A DNA stretch of 64,000 nucleotides from Isoetes taiwanensis (lineage: Eukaryota; Streptophyta; Lycopodiopsida; Isoetales; Isoetaceae). The translations under genes were made by a program, and so were the position numbers. The stretch spans positions 3,811,821 to 3,875,820 of the forward strand of contig JAJEKV010000057.1 of assembly GCA_021234155.1 (NCBI GenBank), in the 5' to 3' direction. Shown here piece after piece: positions 35,491 to 48,164 of this stretch (positions are counted from its first letter, which is position 1; each line of letters starts with the position of its first letter). The notes under the pieces were generated by a model that was not told the origin of the DNA, searched no databases, and saw nothing but the letters and a program-made list of their open reading frames with translations.

Positions 35491-35502
35491 GCTCTGATAC
35501 CA
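35491..35502 (-). promoter_or_regulatory. Primer binding site (initiator tRNA-Met)
   Basis: The minus strand reads TGGTATCAGAGC (continuing CTCGGG), directly adjoining the 5' LTR. Confidence 0.9.
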
Positions 35503-35676
35503 TGCCAAAAGATATGAATAGCGAAAGCATATATTGATCTGAGTGACTGGAATAGCCCCAGCCTTGGCTAGGTGTGTCTGATCATAGAGATGTGTCTCTT
35601 GGAGAGATGACCATTCAGCCCAAAGGGCATGCCACATCATCGATCCACACCAAGAGGTGCAAGATCATCCTCAACA
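35503..35676 (-). repeat. 5' LTR of the gag-only copia element
   Basis: Same start as the copy at 15427. It ends CAACA before the ACGAC duplication at 35677-35681. Confidence 0.85.
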
Positions 35677-35681
35677 ACGAC

Positions 35682-36150
35682 CACATGGAAACCTAAGGAA
35701 AATGAATTTTAAACCTGAAGACGCTTCACAGGATAGGATCTAGGAGCTTTTTCAATCTGTTCCGGCATCTGGAGCAAGCAATCTTGGCCTTGAGAACCAC
35801 GTCTGTTGCAAAGAGAGAGACAACCTAGCTGTTAGAGAGGGAACACCCTAGCATTGAGTGAATAGGGGTCAAGAATACACCGCTCCACCTCCTAAAGTGC
35901 GCATAACCGCTTACAATTTTCATTAATTTCCCTACCCTGGATGGAATCAAACGGTGAAAAAATCATCCACATCCTAAAAAAACTCAAGTGGCTGCAATGT
36001 GGATAGCCTGAGAATGTTGGAAACCTGGAGTAACATTTGTGCAAAAGTGCTAAAAGAAAATAACTCGAGATGGGGTAGATAATGCCCTGGTCAGAGGGCG
36101 TTATGGGAATAAAATTCTAGGGCAATATGGCCATGGCCAAAATGGCAAGG
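35682..36150. other. Non-coding stretch
   Basis: Nothing recognised. At 36067-36110 a GATAATGCCC...GGGCGTTATGG segment resembles one arm of the hairpin element at 40652-40779. Confidence 0.5.
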
Positions 36151-36156
36151 GTGTGC

Positions 36157-36294
36157 GTTCCTTAACACCCTGCTCCGAGGATGTTATGAGCCTTCGTGAT
36201 AACCCCCTAGAGCGTTATGAGCCTTTGTGATAACACCCTAGGGCATTATGACTGCTTTAGCCATAAAAACCCAAGGAGCAGGGTGTTAAGGAAC
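36157..36294. mobile_element. 138-bp MITE-like element
   Basis: 20-bp terminal inverted repeats GTTCCTTAACACCCTGCTCC at both ends. The interior has repeated GTTATGAGCCTT(C/T)GTGATAAC. No clear target duplication. Confidence 0.7.
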
Positions 36295-36341
36295 CAACCG
36301 CCCACTTTATTGGCTCCCGAAATCGGGTCAAACTGCCAAGC

Positions 36342-37137
36342 GGGTTCGCTCAGGCGAACCCCGAAGATTCGCTCAGGCGAACCCGGCGGATTCGCCCAGG
36401 CGAACCCGCAGGGGACGTGGCGGCGGACGTGGCGAATTTCCCCGGGTTCGCCCGGGCGAACCCAAACCTGGGTTAAGGTGCTGGCGTCAGCGGGGGCAGG
36501 GTGGCAGGCGCGCGGGACGAGGCGGCCCCGCCGGGTTCGCTTAGGCGAACCCCTTGACGTCTTTTCAGCGCCGATTCTTGTGTAGCGGGCACGACCAAAA
36601 CGAATCCTGGCTTCCTTTCATTATGCTTTGGTCCAATTTGAGTAATTTGTGGGTGATTTGGTTTGCGTTGATCTCTAATTGTGAATAATTTGTGGGTTAA
36701 TTGCATTGGTCCAATTGTGAGTAATTTGTTGAATTGTGTGTAATTTGTGGCTGAAGTGATGATGCATTCCAGGGCTTCAACGTTGCGGCAAGAGCTGTCG
36801 CCTGAGAACCCAGAAAGTGGATCTTAAGCGGAAATGAACCCAGAAATGAGTATTCTTCCGAAGGTCTGTTTTGCTCGCAAATCCGCCTGCATTGTCTTTT
36901 TTTCGCTCCAGATGCTCCGGTTTGCTTGCCATAGTTAGAATGCTCACATTTTTTCCTTTCGACTATGACTTTGGGGTTTTAATCCAGTGTCTCTGGAAGT
37001 ATGTTCTTCGTCGGGATTTTTTTTTCAAGCATTTTTGTTGAGTAGGTACTCGGAAGAAAGTGGATCTTAAGCGGGGGATTTTCTCTGCTGCAGAACCCAG
37101 AAAGGGGAAGCTAACGTGGGTTCGCTTAAGCGAACCC
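36342..37137. repeat. GGGTTCGC-YYRR-GCGAACCC palindrome cluster, left
   Basis: Palindromes at 36342-36361, two partial copies near 36367-36409, and full copies at 36444-36463, 36533-36552 and 37118-37137. The region is GC-rich compared with its surroundings. Flanked by GGCTCCCGAAATCGGG near 36312. Confidence 0.9.
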
Positions 37138-37239
37138 GGCCTCGTTCAGCGCGCCACCCTGCACCTGCCACCCTGCACCTGCCGATCCGACCTGCCTCCG
37201 GCTTACACAAGGCCCCCAAAAATGAACTTGTATAAAAAA

Positions 37240-40200
37240 TTAGCATGAGAACCAGTATATATATAGTTTTTTTATACAACCCATGTAACCTTCTTGGTTT
37301 TGCAAAACCAATAGTGGTCCATATCATATTTTTTGTACTAATTCGAAATTTTACGCTAGTTTCTAGAAATCATCATTAGTTTGTAAGGTTGTTTTAAAGT
37401 GTACATTGGTTTAGCAAAATCATTGCTAGTTCATATCATGTTTAATTACATGAATTTTACAATTGTACAATAGTTTTTTGAAATTATCAATAGTTTGAAA
37501 GATGTGTTTTAAGTATATACTGATTTTGCAAGACCATTGCTAGTCACTAATATATTTAGTTATACGGATTCAAGATTTAACGATGGTCTTTGAAAATCAT
37601 CATTAATTTACAGAATGGTTTTTCTATGTAATTCTTTAATGTCATAATTTTGGATGCCTTTACATGCTAGGCTTATAAATTTTGTATTCTATACAGTTTT
37701 TCTAATTAGTTCGAGAATCATGTTAAGTTTTGCAAAGACGCTAAGGTTTTTCGATGTGGTTATTCACTATGCTTGTTAATAGTTTATTAGTGCATTAATT
37801 AGTTTTGTATTTTTCCAAATGCAAATGTTTTTGGACCTCCGTAAAGATGCGAAACTTTTAAGTATGGAGGAAGCACACAATGAACCTTATCAATAAATTT
37901 TACAAAAGAAAAAAAAATGATTTGTCTCAAATGATATAGATTTAAATCAAATTGTTGCTTAGCAATGAGATAAAATAATAAGATAGAAATTTTTACGTCC
38001 ACGGAGACCACGATGGGCCATGGGACGAGTACATTATGGGGCGTGAGCCCAAAATTACAAAAAGATAATAACAGATAAAAATAATAACGATAATGCTAAT
38101 GATAATATGGTGCCACTGAGAATTCTTAGACATAGCCTATCCACGGGTAATGAAAGAAACCTTGTAATGAATCTGTATCTAACTTGTAACTTCATAGCAA
38201 TTTAGAATGTAATAAATGCAATGTCTATTTGAAGGATGAATTGAATTGAATTAAATAGATTTTTATCGTCCACGCAAAAAGATTAGCCTATGATACCCAA
38301 TCAAAAGAGCACAGCAAATGTATTACTGTCAGGATTAAAAAACTCCCGCGCCAAAGGGTTACCATAGAGCTTGTAAAGTATGCACAGGAGGGGCGGATGG
38401 AGTGGTCAACCCTAGCCATTGTCTATTGTCAGTCCAAGTCATTGCCATACCTCGATCTGATCTATCTGGCGAATCCCAGTTGTCAATCAACTCCCCCTTG
38501 AGTTGAGCCGAGGTAGGAGCCTCACATGATGTATTTGATGTATCCGATATATTGTGATGGGATGGATTATCACTACCCTTCGAGGTCGTCTTGTTGTTTG
38601 CTTCCGTTGATATAGGAGCCTATAGAGAACGGGCTAGAATGGCGCATTCATGTCCTCTGCTCATTTGTCTGGCCATCCCAGATACGGGTTAGATGGAGGG
38701 CCCATGCGATGGGTTGCCGTTGGATGGAAGGTCCTTCAAAATATAGGGTGGGCTGTCGTAAGTGCAATGAGCATCACAATTCCCATAGGTCAATAGCTAT
38801 GGGTTGAGACTTTGCATGAAGTATACCAGTGGAAAACACATTTTGATTAACATGTCTCAAAGCTAACTGCAAGTGCATAGTTCACACTCTGGAGGTAACA
38901 AACTCTCAAAGTAATTACAAGGCATCAAAAAATTTAACTATCATGTATACATAACCACTACGATAGTGTTTTTTTTTTTATGCAAACTTATTTTTCCTCA
39001 ATAAAAGCCACCTATTATAGTGGTTTTTAAAATGATCATGTACGAATGGCTGTCCACAACTGAAATTTTCTCCATGCAAATCTTTCTTTCTCCAGATTTG
39101 ATGCAAGCTTTACAATGGCCTTAGCATTAGAGAGTTCCTCTTGCAATAGGGTAAGCTTTTCTTCAGTTTGATTAAGAGGTGTTGAAAAGCTTTCATTGAC
39201 TTGTCCAATCTCACCTTTTATTTCTCAATTCTATCTTGAGCATGTTTCAAAGATTGGTTGTGCTCAGTTGGTTGTTGTGTAGCTTCTGCTGTAACACATT
39301 CAAGTTCATTCTCACATAAACAGAGGACGAGCTATTAGTGACATTGGTTTACGATATATAGCTTACATCAATGTCGCAAAATGTTCTCGCGTACGATGTT
39401 CTACTCACACGATGTTGAAGGTAGGCTTCCACAAGGTAAGGCCAGGGAGATGTCTGAGTAGACGTCACAATGGCATACCCCGTAGTTGCAATGTGCCATG
39501 TTGATTGTTGAAACACCCAACACCGCACAAGTGACGTCGTGTGGAAGATGAGGTGTCAGAAATGTTTTAGGTGCGACGTCTAATACAGTTTTTAATATAA
39601 CCCTAATAAAATCCTGAGAGTCAAATTTTATTCACTTGCTGGAAGGAGATTGTGTTGCACCTAGGTTGAGGAGAACCTTCACCATTCCTTCAATTCATGG
39701 ATGACGGTGCCGATAAGCGATGATCTTCTTGTGTAGAAGAGTATAGCTAGATCATAGAATACATATACTACATAAGTTATAAACTATTTTCTAAATAAAG
39801 TAGATCAAGAAATGCCTTTCACTTGACTCAAGTACTTCAATATAAAACAAAAATGCCGTTCACCAAGCAATTTAACTACTTAAAATCCCCAAAAAAAAAA
39901 AAAGCTAAGATTTTATCATGCTATTTGATTTAACTTGCTCTCAACGGCATTTGTAATTCCATGTGATGATGAGAATGGTGCATCAACTTATTTTGTTTTC
40001 TTATAAAGCTCCATTTGTGACTTCAACCCACTATATAAGCATAAACAACCATCTAGAGCTCTTTCAACTGTCTCACATAAAATCGTAGGTGCATGAACAT
40101 ATAGGGCGTAGTACAAAAACTTAATAAAAACAGCCCGTTCACCAAGCACATTGCACTGCATGCGGTAGAATTCTCAGATGCACCATCACTGTATTTGAAA

Positions 40201-40640
40201 AACTAAAGCTGCCCTAGAGTTTATCGTTTAGGGCATATCCAAACCAGCATTCAGTTCTGCTGCATTTTCAAACTGGCTATCTTAAAGCTTCTTGGGCATT
40301 TGCTGCTCCGTCACCATAATGGAAAAGGTATGTTATGCATTTGAAAATGGGAATGGTCTGCATTTGCTCAGCATGTAATTGCCTACATGGCGCGGGTATT
40401 AAACACGTGTGTGATGCTAATGGGGATTCGCTCTAAGCCCATTGATAAAGGTTCATTATCGGAATACCATTTATTCATTACTTATCATTCCTTATGGGTT
40501 TTTTTACGTGACGTCGACTTTGAGCCGTTGGTTGCCAGTATATTCGTGGGATTATTATTATAAAAAAATTTCATGTTGTGAATAATGCTTGTGTGATTTT
40601 AAATGACATCCTATTGCTTTTATGCTCATAACCTATTGCA
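37240..40640. other. AT-rich repeats, no gene
   Basis: 37350-37620 holds diverged tandem units with T(A/G)GTTT...CATTGCTAGT. 37975-38100 resembles the short dispersed repeat at 6667. 38150-40600 shows no recognised coding or repeat family. Confidence 0.5.
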
Positions 40641-40651
40641 ACAAGGGGTAG

Positions 40652-40779
40652 ATAACGTCCTCTCCCGAGGAGTTATGGGCCAGGAAAATGGCCGAGTGGC
40701 CATGTGGCCACGAAATTAGGCCGTGCCACATGGCCACGAGGCCATTTTCCTGGCCCATAACCAAGGGGAGGACGTTATT
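40652..40779. repeat. 128-bp hairpin (MITE-like)
   Basis: Arms of about 55 bp beginning ATAACGTCCTC and containing GTTATGGGCCAGGAAAATGG on both strands, with few mismatches and a short centre. Probably a foldback MITE. Confidence 0.85.
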
Positions 40780-40789
40780 GGCCTTAACG

Positions 40790-43590
40790 TCTTTGGCCGA
40801 GGCATTTAGCGCAGTGGCAGCCATAGTCAAAAGCTTGGCCTAGCTTCGGGAGCTTGCACTGTATTCTAGCATCACAGCAGCCCAGTTTATGCACTTCAGC
40901 TTCATAGAATCAATCTAAGATAGCTTCCGCATGCCTGTTTGTGGCTCATGCACAGCAACAACAGTAAGATTTGAAGGATTTTGAAGCAGCACGGATTTTG
41001 AAGGATTTGCAGCAGCACAGATTTTGAATGGAAGAAAAATTCCTTCCAGTCTGGGCATTTCGTCCTTGTTAGAGCCTCCAACTACGGTAGTTGCTTGATG
41101 CAGAGCTCCGGCTATTAGAAGTCTAAAACAGAGATGCCCTAATCTAATAAGCCGGATCTAATCTAAAACAGAGATGCCGGATCTGAGCAGCCCTAATCTA
41201 ATAAGCCGGATTTGGAACCGGATTCGATAAACCGAATTGAAACCCCTTAAAACTTACCTGAAGGCCTGGCTATGGTGGCTATGGCGCAGGGATTCGACCA
41301 CGGCTATCCGGCTATGGCGGAGGGGCAAAAAAATAAAGAAAAAAAGTTCACGTGGCAGCATAAGAAATGGTATGGACATAACATTCGTGTTATGGACATA
41401 ACAAAAATTGTTACTGGAAATAACACTTCAAGATCGACGGCCGAGATTGAAACCTACAGCTAAATGCTGAGGCCAAGGACGTTAAGGGTCAATAAACGAA
41501 TATGTGAAGCGCTAAAGTCTAGCTACCCTAAACATGTAGGAACTTGAAGTGCAAGCTGAATTGAGTCTATCCCACATGATATTTCTGCCCAAATGTAGAA
41601 AGAGCACGAGAATGTGATCATCGCATATTTAAATGTGTGGTTTAGATGACTGTATCACATTCAACGGCCAAGATGGGCAGTTGAGACTCGATCCAGGTCC
41701 TCTGATGCGATTGGCCATAAGTTAACGGCCGAGATTTTAGCCCGCCTGTTTTAGGCGCCTCCATCTTCCTCCGCCTGTTTTAGGTTGCCTGTTTTAGGCA
41801 ACCGGATCATGTCTCCGCCATCTGCTCGCCGCCTCTGCGCCATGTCAATGCGTCCGATCTGCCGCCTAAGGCAAGCAAACTTCTGCTCTTTTGGAGCAAA
41901 CTACTGCTCAGAAGATGTCGCCTCTGATCTAAGATAAGCCCCTGATCAGCATCAGGGTGCTTGCCATCTGAACATTGGAGGTTTGAAGTTTGTTTGCATT
42001 CCAAGCATCTTAGCCTCTGTTGTAGCTTAGCAAGAGACGAAACAATAAGGCGAAGAATGAATTTTTACAGCCATTTCAGCCAGAAATGGGCCGCCAACTC
42101 TTTAAGCTCCGCAAATGGCATAAATGAAGAGGTTGGGGTTTTTCAGCGGCAGAAGGAAAAGGAAGGATGAGCTTTCCAGCGGATTTTGGGAACTCCTGCA
42201 AAGGATGACTTCTTGTACAGGTCTGTTTTGGCACCATTTCCTAGTTTTGGTTTCCTTTCGGCTTTGGACAGATCTTGGGCTTTTATGTGCTTTTTGTTTT
42301 TTACTGGTTCTTTCAGGACTTGCTGGGCCCGCAAAGGGCAGCCAGATCACGGCAGAAGGTATAGCAACCTCAGGGGTTACACACAGCTGGGGCTCTGCTT
42401 CTCTCAGACTGGTTATTCCTGCCAAACATCCTTCAAAAACATCCCATAGTTAAAAACACATGCATAAATTTGTTTGTGTGTTTTAACTAGTTATATAAAT
42501 AAAGTTTCTGTTTCCTTTGAAGAAAATGCCAAATTATAAATTGCAAACATGTGAAGGGTACATTGCACGCATAAAAGCAGAACAACACAACAACGAATTA
42601 TATGATCTATTTAGAAAGCAAGTCTATTTTCATTATAACATTTTTAAAGTCCTTAAAAACCATAACTATATAAAGGCTCAACATATCTTTTATGAGAAAA
42701 TCAACGCTTGAAAACACTACCTATTTTAAAAATCTATCTTTGAACTATAACATGTGGGAAAAATAAAAATAAAAAATTGCATGTGGAAAACACTACGTCT
42801 GAAAAAAATGCATGAGACGAAAAAGAAACTACACGTAATTTTTAACAAATCTAGACAAAAATCACTTTATATGTTGTCCATTAATTGCCACAATTCGAAC
42901 AATTTGTCAAGTCAATATATCGAGGAAAATAGATGTGATCAAATACCAGTCTATTAAACTTGAAATACTAAGCATTAATTTGTATGAGACACTTTAAGTT
43001 ATTAGAAAAATTAATAGAATTAATTATATTTTAGTACCATGGAGAAAAATAGGGCAAAAAAAGGCATATTAGTATATCTAAATTAAGATCGTTTACCACA
43101 TTGTGTATTGGTAATTAATCACTGTAAAGCATCATGATAATTATGCGCTTAAAATTACCATGTCAATATATTGAAGAAAATAAATGCGATCAAATACCAG
43201 TCTAAAAAGTTGACATATTAAAAGAATAGTACATATCATATAGTTTAAGTTGTTATAGAGATCAATTAAAATTGCCATGTTTCAATACTATGTCATAAAA
43301 CAATGTTGTCTTATCACTTTTGAGAAATATATTGATGAACCACATGAGAATATCATATAGTTCAAGCCGTTACGGAGACCAATTAAAATTGCCATCTTTT
43401 AATACCATGTCATAAAACAATGTTGTCTTTATCATCTTGGAAAAATATGTTATTGAACCATATTAGATAACTAGACATGGTTTGTAAACTTTTGAACCCA
43501 CTAACATGTATTGATTAATGGATTTGGTTTTTACCAACAAACCATTAAAAAAAAGTCATAATGGTTCAATTTTGGGGGCTTTGTGTTAAC
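40790..43590. other. Non-coding stretch with local duplications
   Basis: CTAATCTAATAAGCCGGAT and AAACAGAGATGCC are repeated near 41130-41215. A tandem duplication of about 115 bp sits near 43240-43470 (CATGTCATAAAACAATGTTG twice). Short frames at 42124-42453 and 42517-42711 show no recognisable domain. Confidence 0.5.
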
Positions 43591-43598
43591 CCTGGTTC

Positions 43599-43720
43599 GG
43601 GTTCGCTTGGGCGAACCCGGTGGGTAGCGCCACCTCACCGCCACGTCCACATATTGGGTTCGCCTGGGCGAATCCCTGGGTTCGCTTAAGCGAATTTCCT
43701 GGGTTCGCTTGGGCGAACCC
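43599..43720. repeat. GGGTTCGC-YYRR-GCGAACCC palindrome cluster, right
   Basis: Copies at 43599-43618, 43656-43675, 43678-43697 and 43701-43720, next to GGCTCCCGAACTCAATTTCG (43731). The block is an inverted, shorter relative of 36300-37240, including ACACAA(A/G)GCCCCCAAAA text on the far side. Confidence 0.9.
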
Positions 43721-43919
43721 GGCTGGCTCCCGAACTCAATTTCGGGAGCCGATCGAAGCACCGGGAACCAACCCTTATTGTGAAAATCTAAAAGTTTGCG
43801 TCTTTGTAATAAAAGTGCAAGCAAAGGACAATACCGACACCATAGTTGGCGTATACCATCGTAGCAGTAACGTATTAGGTAGGGCAGGAGATAGGATCAG
43901 CGGTTGCTTTTAAAGCTGA

Positions 43920-46480
43920 ATATTTGCAGGCGATCCAGAAGCATAAGCATGGACGGGCAGCTGTCTTCCATCCGTCCAACTCCACCTAGTATTATCATTC
44001 TATGTAGCCCACAACCTGAGAAGTACTTACACACACTTTATGTTTATTCGTGCACTTGATTTGACCTCCCCAAATAAGCTAGGCACTTGTTCTGCTGTTT
44101 TTCGCTTTCGGTTTCTTGCCACATCACGCCCACATGTCTTTGTGTTTTTTTTGCTCTATAATAGTTAATATGGACATTTACAGTTCATATGTGGTTGCAC
44201 AAGTTCCATCCGACAAGCCCCTTCTTGGCGTCATGCAGAAAAGTGCTACCAGATATCTACCAAAAGTTTCTAAGTGCAAATTTTCACATTAGGGCCACGG
44301 CACAGTTATTTATTTACCTTCCAACTAACGACTGTTTATATAAGCCCAAAAACATACACAAGTGTGAATAAATTAAATTGTGGGCATAACATTTCAATAT
44401 AAAATTGACATTCACAAATTATATAGATGCTTGCTTGACATGTAGGGTGTATTGTGTGCTGACAAATTAGATTTGGATATCATCCACTGCATTGATATCA
44501 TATAAAAGTCGTTACACCACAACGAAATCTCATGGGCACAAGAATGTTACTTAAAAAGCCTAGAAGACATGGAATGTCATCAGTGTTGTCCAAACATCAA
44601 GTTGGTCAACTTGGCATGTGGGTATCTACGCAATACGCCAATATATGAGAACAGGATGTTGCCTTCTTGCGCTTGATGCCCAATATGACCAACTCAAGAT
44701 CTTTGAAGGATTCAGTATATAGGGCAAATAAGGAAGCCTAGGGGAAGGGCATCGGGACATAGTATATAGAGAAAATAAGGAAGCCTAGGTGAAGGGCATC
44801 GGGACATAGTGTATGTGAGGAAATTCCACTAGGGATAGGCTACATGGGGCAGAGCAACAATCTAAGACAAAATACACTGATCATATCCAAGACCCTGTTG
44901 CAGTAATCGACATTGGCGAGCATCATGCAGTGAGGAAATATGACTGGCCAACTGTGAAATGCAAGAGGGAACGAATCAGCAACAGGGAAAATCAATTGGA
45001 TGAGGGGTGATTCGGGGCGTCGGATACGACAAGAGATTAAAAAAGAAATACAAGTTGATGGAGTATGGATGAAAGTGTACCAGCCAAGGGTCATATATGG
45101 GGAATAATGGGGGTATATAATAGCAATAAATTGTTGGGGGAATAAAGACAGGATGGGACATGGAATGTGAGTAATATACAAGGTGACTGGCTAAGGGGGG
45201 AGGTACTGAACTGAGAGACTAAATGTTGGGATTTGTGAACATGGGGGAAGGGTACCAATTTGCATGCACGCAAGCTACGAGGTAAAAGAAACAAAAGAAA
45301 AAGGCTGGGACATATGCGGACAGGCGCAAACACAAAAATACACACAAGGACAGTGCGAAAAGCAGATGCGCAGACAGACGAAAGTAGTAGAGGCTAGATA
45401 CAAAATTTCAGAAAGATAGCTATCACTCTGTCTGTCTGTGTCACCTTCGTAGAATTGAAACTCTTCATTTTCCATGGCGCACCTACCTTTCCACTACGCC
45501 CTTGCCAGGTACTCTTAGTACAGTACTCCAGCTTGGTGCGCTTCTCGTTTCCACCAAGCCTTCTAGTAGTGCATGCCATGCCGCCATTCGCGGCCGCCTT
45601 GCATGCCTGTCCACCAAGTACTTAATTAACGTTACCCTTTGGATTATTTCCAAACCCGCATAATTGTAGAATTCTTTATACCCCCAGGTTGGACTTTCCA
45701 TAAAAGAAACACCACCTACCTACCTTATAACGTATAATATCCTCAGGTTGATTTTCCGCCACAGAACCGCCACCTATTTTTTTTTCGCCGAGTCAAAGAC
45801 AGCAAAATTTTTCTTTTGGCAGCTTTAGGGTTCGAGCATCGGATCTGCTTGGGCCTTTTGCCTTTACGTCTGTCTTCTTCTCGATCTGCCATAGCCGGCG
45901 CTCGCTTGAATGCAGAAGCCCGTTTTGGTTTTTTCGTTATACTTCCTCTGCAGCAAGCTTTTGAGATTGACCGATTTGTTTACCACTCAGATTGAAACCC
46001 TGTGCACCTGAATTTCTCGCTTGTCCTCTTCCGCCATACCATTCAATCGGTACTTTGATTTTGCCCACGTCCAGATCCTTCCGCCCAAAACCCGCTTTGC
46101 AAAATTTGCATACGACAACCCATTTAAAAATGCTTCCTTTGCTTTCATCCTGCAGCATAGGATGGAAGCAGGCTGATTAGCTTGTTTGGAGCTCCGGTAG
46201 CTGCCAAATCCTCTCTGGATTACCTCATTTCTTGCCAAATCGCATCTTCGAGGACCCTCCCAAGCGTGTATGTTGTATCCGCACCATTTTGCTCCATTCT
46301 CACAATAATGCAGCCCAAACAGTCTTCAATTCGGTGCGAGCTTCTCGAATTTGGTTTTGGTTCGTGGACCCAGGTAACGTTTTTGGAGTTTGAATCTTTT
46401 GCGAGCTCAAAAACCGCGTTCGCTAGCTTACAAATCGTGCTGCAGCGGCGAGGTTTCAAGAGTACAAGCTGAAGAGACAC
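43920..46480. other. Region upstream of the FAMA-like gene
   Basis: No second gene recognised. A 47-bp tandem duplication lies near 44713-44813 (AATAAGGAAGCCTAGG(G/T)GAAG). From about 45.7 kb the sequence is pyrimidine-rich and probably holds the FAMA-like promoter and 5' leader; no single TATA box could be chosen. Confidence 0.5.
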
Positions 46481-46484
46481 TTCT

Positions 46485-48164
46485 ATGGACAAGGAAGCAA
46501 TGGGTTCCGTGAGTATTTGTTTTTTTTTGTTCCGACCAATTCGTGTTTCAATCCTGCTAGCTTCAATTCGAACACAGTTTGTCTCTTCGGTTGAATTAAT
46601 CTGTTTTTTTCGTTTGGGTTTCATAGATTCGAGGAATACTGCCGGCGATGGATTCTTACTACCCATTTGAGACAGCGTCTCCGGTTTTAAGCAGAGATTT
46701 CGAACTGGATAATCCAGAAACATCTATGATGGGAAATATACTGAGCGATATGTTCAGCAATCAGTTTTTGTATGGATCAAACCGAAGGATTGGGCAAGAA
46801 AAATTCGGGGTTCCAGATTTACTACAATTTCCAGATCAGGGAGCAAAAGTTTCATTTTTGCAAATGCTGGAAGGGGGCGAAGGAGGAAGGGAAGAATGCA
46901 TTGGGTATGATCCGTTTTACTTAAAACTACCGGTTTTGGAAGAGCAGCCGGATCAAAAGGGCTCGGTTAAACCCTGCAAATCCGAACCGAGTGCAGAAGA
47001 GGGCAAAAATGTGAGTATTGTAATCTCGGAGAAGAAGGCAGAGGAGCCGGCCAATTCCGGCGTAACAGAGCAAGTTTTGATCTGTGATAATCCGCCGATT
47101 TCGCAGTGCAGTTCTGGAAACGAGAACAATCAAAGGCCGAAAAGAAAAAGGGCCAAATCTTCGAAAAATAGCGAAGAAGTTGAAAGCCAAAGACAGACCC
47201 ACATTGCTGTGGAACGAAACAGAAGAAAACAAATGAACGAGCATCTTAATGTCTTGAGGTCCCTTATGCCCGGCTCTTACGTTCAGAGGGTAGGGTACTT
47301 TTTTTCCTTTGTTTTTTTTTTTTCCTCTGCAGTCTAATCTAAGCTAAGTAGCTCTAGTCCTAGTCCTTTTTGTTGGAATGTCTTCTCCCATCCGCTCCAT
47401 TCTTACTTTCAATTCTTACCATTCTACCTCAGCGTAAAAATGCCTGATTCATCCTTTTTTTGGGTTTTGCTTTTTTTTTTTATGTACAGGGTGATCAGGC
47501 TTCCATCATCGGTGGCGCTATTGAATTTGTTAAAGAGCTTGAACAGCTTCTTCAGTGTTTGCAAGCTCAAAAAAGACGAAGAATGTACGCTGAAGCTTTC
47601 AGCCCAAAACAAACGGCAAATAATCCTGTTTCTTCAGCGGTTTCGTCAAGCATTTCTTCAGCAGTTTGCGCAGAAGCCAAATACATAACAGACAATTGTT
47701 TAGACATGAAGGAATGCGTAGCAGAAATCAAGTCTGAAATCGCAGATGTGGAGGTGAAAATGCTAGGATCCGAAGCGTTGGTAAAAATATTATCTCAGAA
47801 AAGACCGGGTCAGCTTCTAAAAGCCATAGCCGCGCTTGAAAGCCTCTATCTTTCTGTGCTCCACACAAACGTCACCACCATAGAACAGACTGTGCTATAT
47901 TCCTTCAATCTCAAGGCAAGGATCTAATCTGCCATTTTCTTATATCTTAACTTAATGCTTCGCATCCACGGCTACTTAGGTTAATCTGTTGCGTTTTTTT
48001 GCATTGCACATTTGGGTTTTGTCTTATTTTTAGATTCCTTTTGTACTTAAGCGCTGTGCGTTGTAATGCAGATTGGGGTGGAGTGCCGTCTAAGTGTGGA
48101 CGAAATGGCTTCCGCTGTTCAGCAAATCTTTACCATGATCCACAGAGGCGCTTGTATTTCCTGA
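46485..48164 (+). CDS. FAMA: FAMA-like bHLH transcription factor (stomatal lineage)
   Basis: Four coding exons: 46485-46508 (MDKEAMGS), 46627-47289, 47490-47915, 48072-48164, all in phase, giving 401 residues against 414 for Arabidopsis FAMA. The bHLH runs from [20 protein letters not shown] through [20 protein letters not shown]. The C-terminal ACT-like domain has [29 protein letters not shown] and [12 protein letters not shown], which match FAMA better than the bHLH94/96 relatives. The last intron is GC-AG (AAG/GCAAGG). In plants FAMA drives guard-cell differentiation as a nuclear factor with ICE/SCRM partners. The segment that is LQCLE in Arabidopsis FAMA reads LQCLQ here. The short first exon matches the MDKD start of FAMA. 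No disabling change seen. Confidence 0.9.

Larger units (their letters stand above)
15427..35676 (-). mobile_element. Gag-only copia-type element (TR-GAG-like), carrying nested insertions
   Basis: Direct LTRs at 15427-15625 and 35503-35676 are flanked by the 5-bp duplication ACGAC (15422-15426 and 35677-35681). A tRNA-Met primer site abuts the right LTR. Internal copia gag pieces lie at 35183-34884 and 31219-30935, and no pol was found. Removing the insertions at 15660-30910 and about 31.2-34.87 kb leaves roughly 1.3 kb, the scale of terminal-repeat elements that encode gag alone. The inner LTR edges are diverged between copies, so boundaries are good to a few bases. Confidence 0.8.

Noticed and set aside
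44840-45345. Overlapping minus frames rich in Phe/Ile/Pro
   Set aside because: Low-complexity AT/CT-rich translation in several frames at once; no domain or splice support.
46220-46723. Minus-strand 167-codon frame across the FAMA-like 5' region
   Set aside because: It is antisense to the FAMA-like leader and first coding exons, with no recognisable domain.
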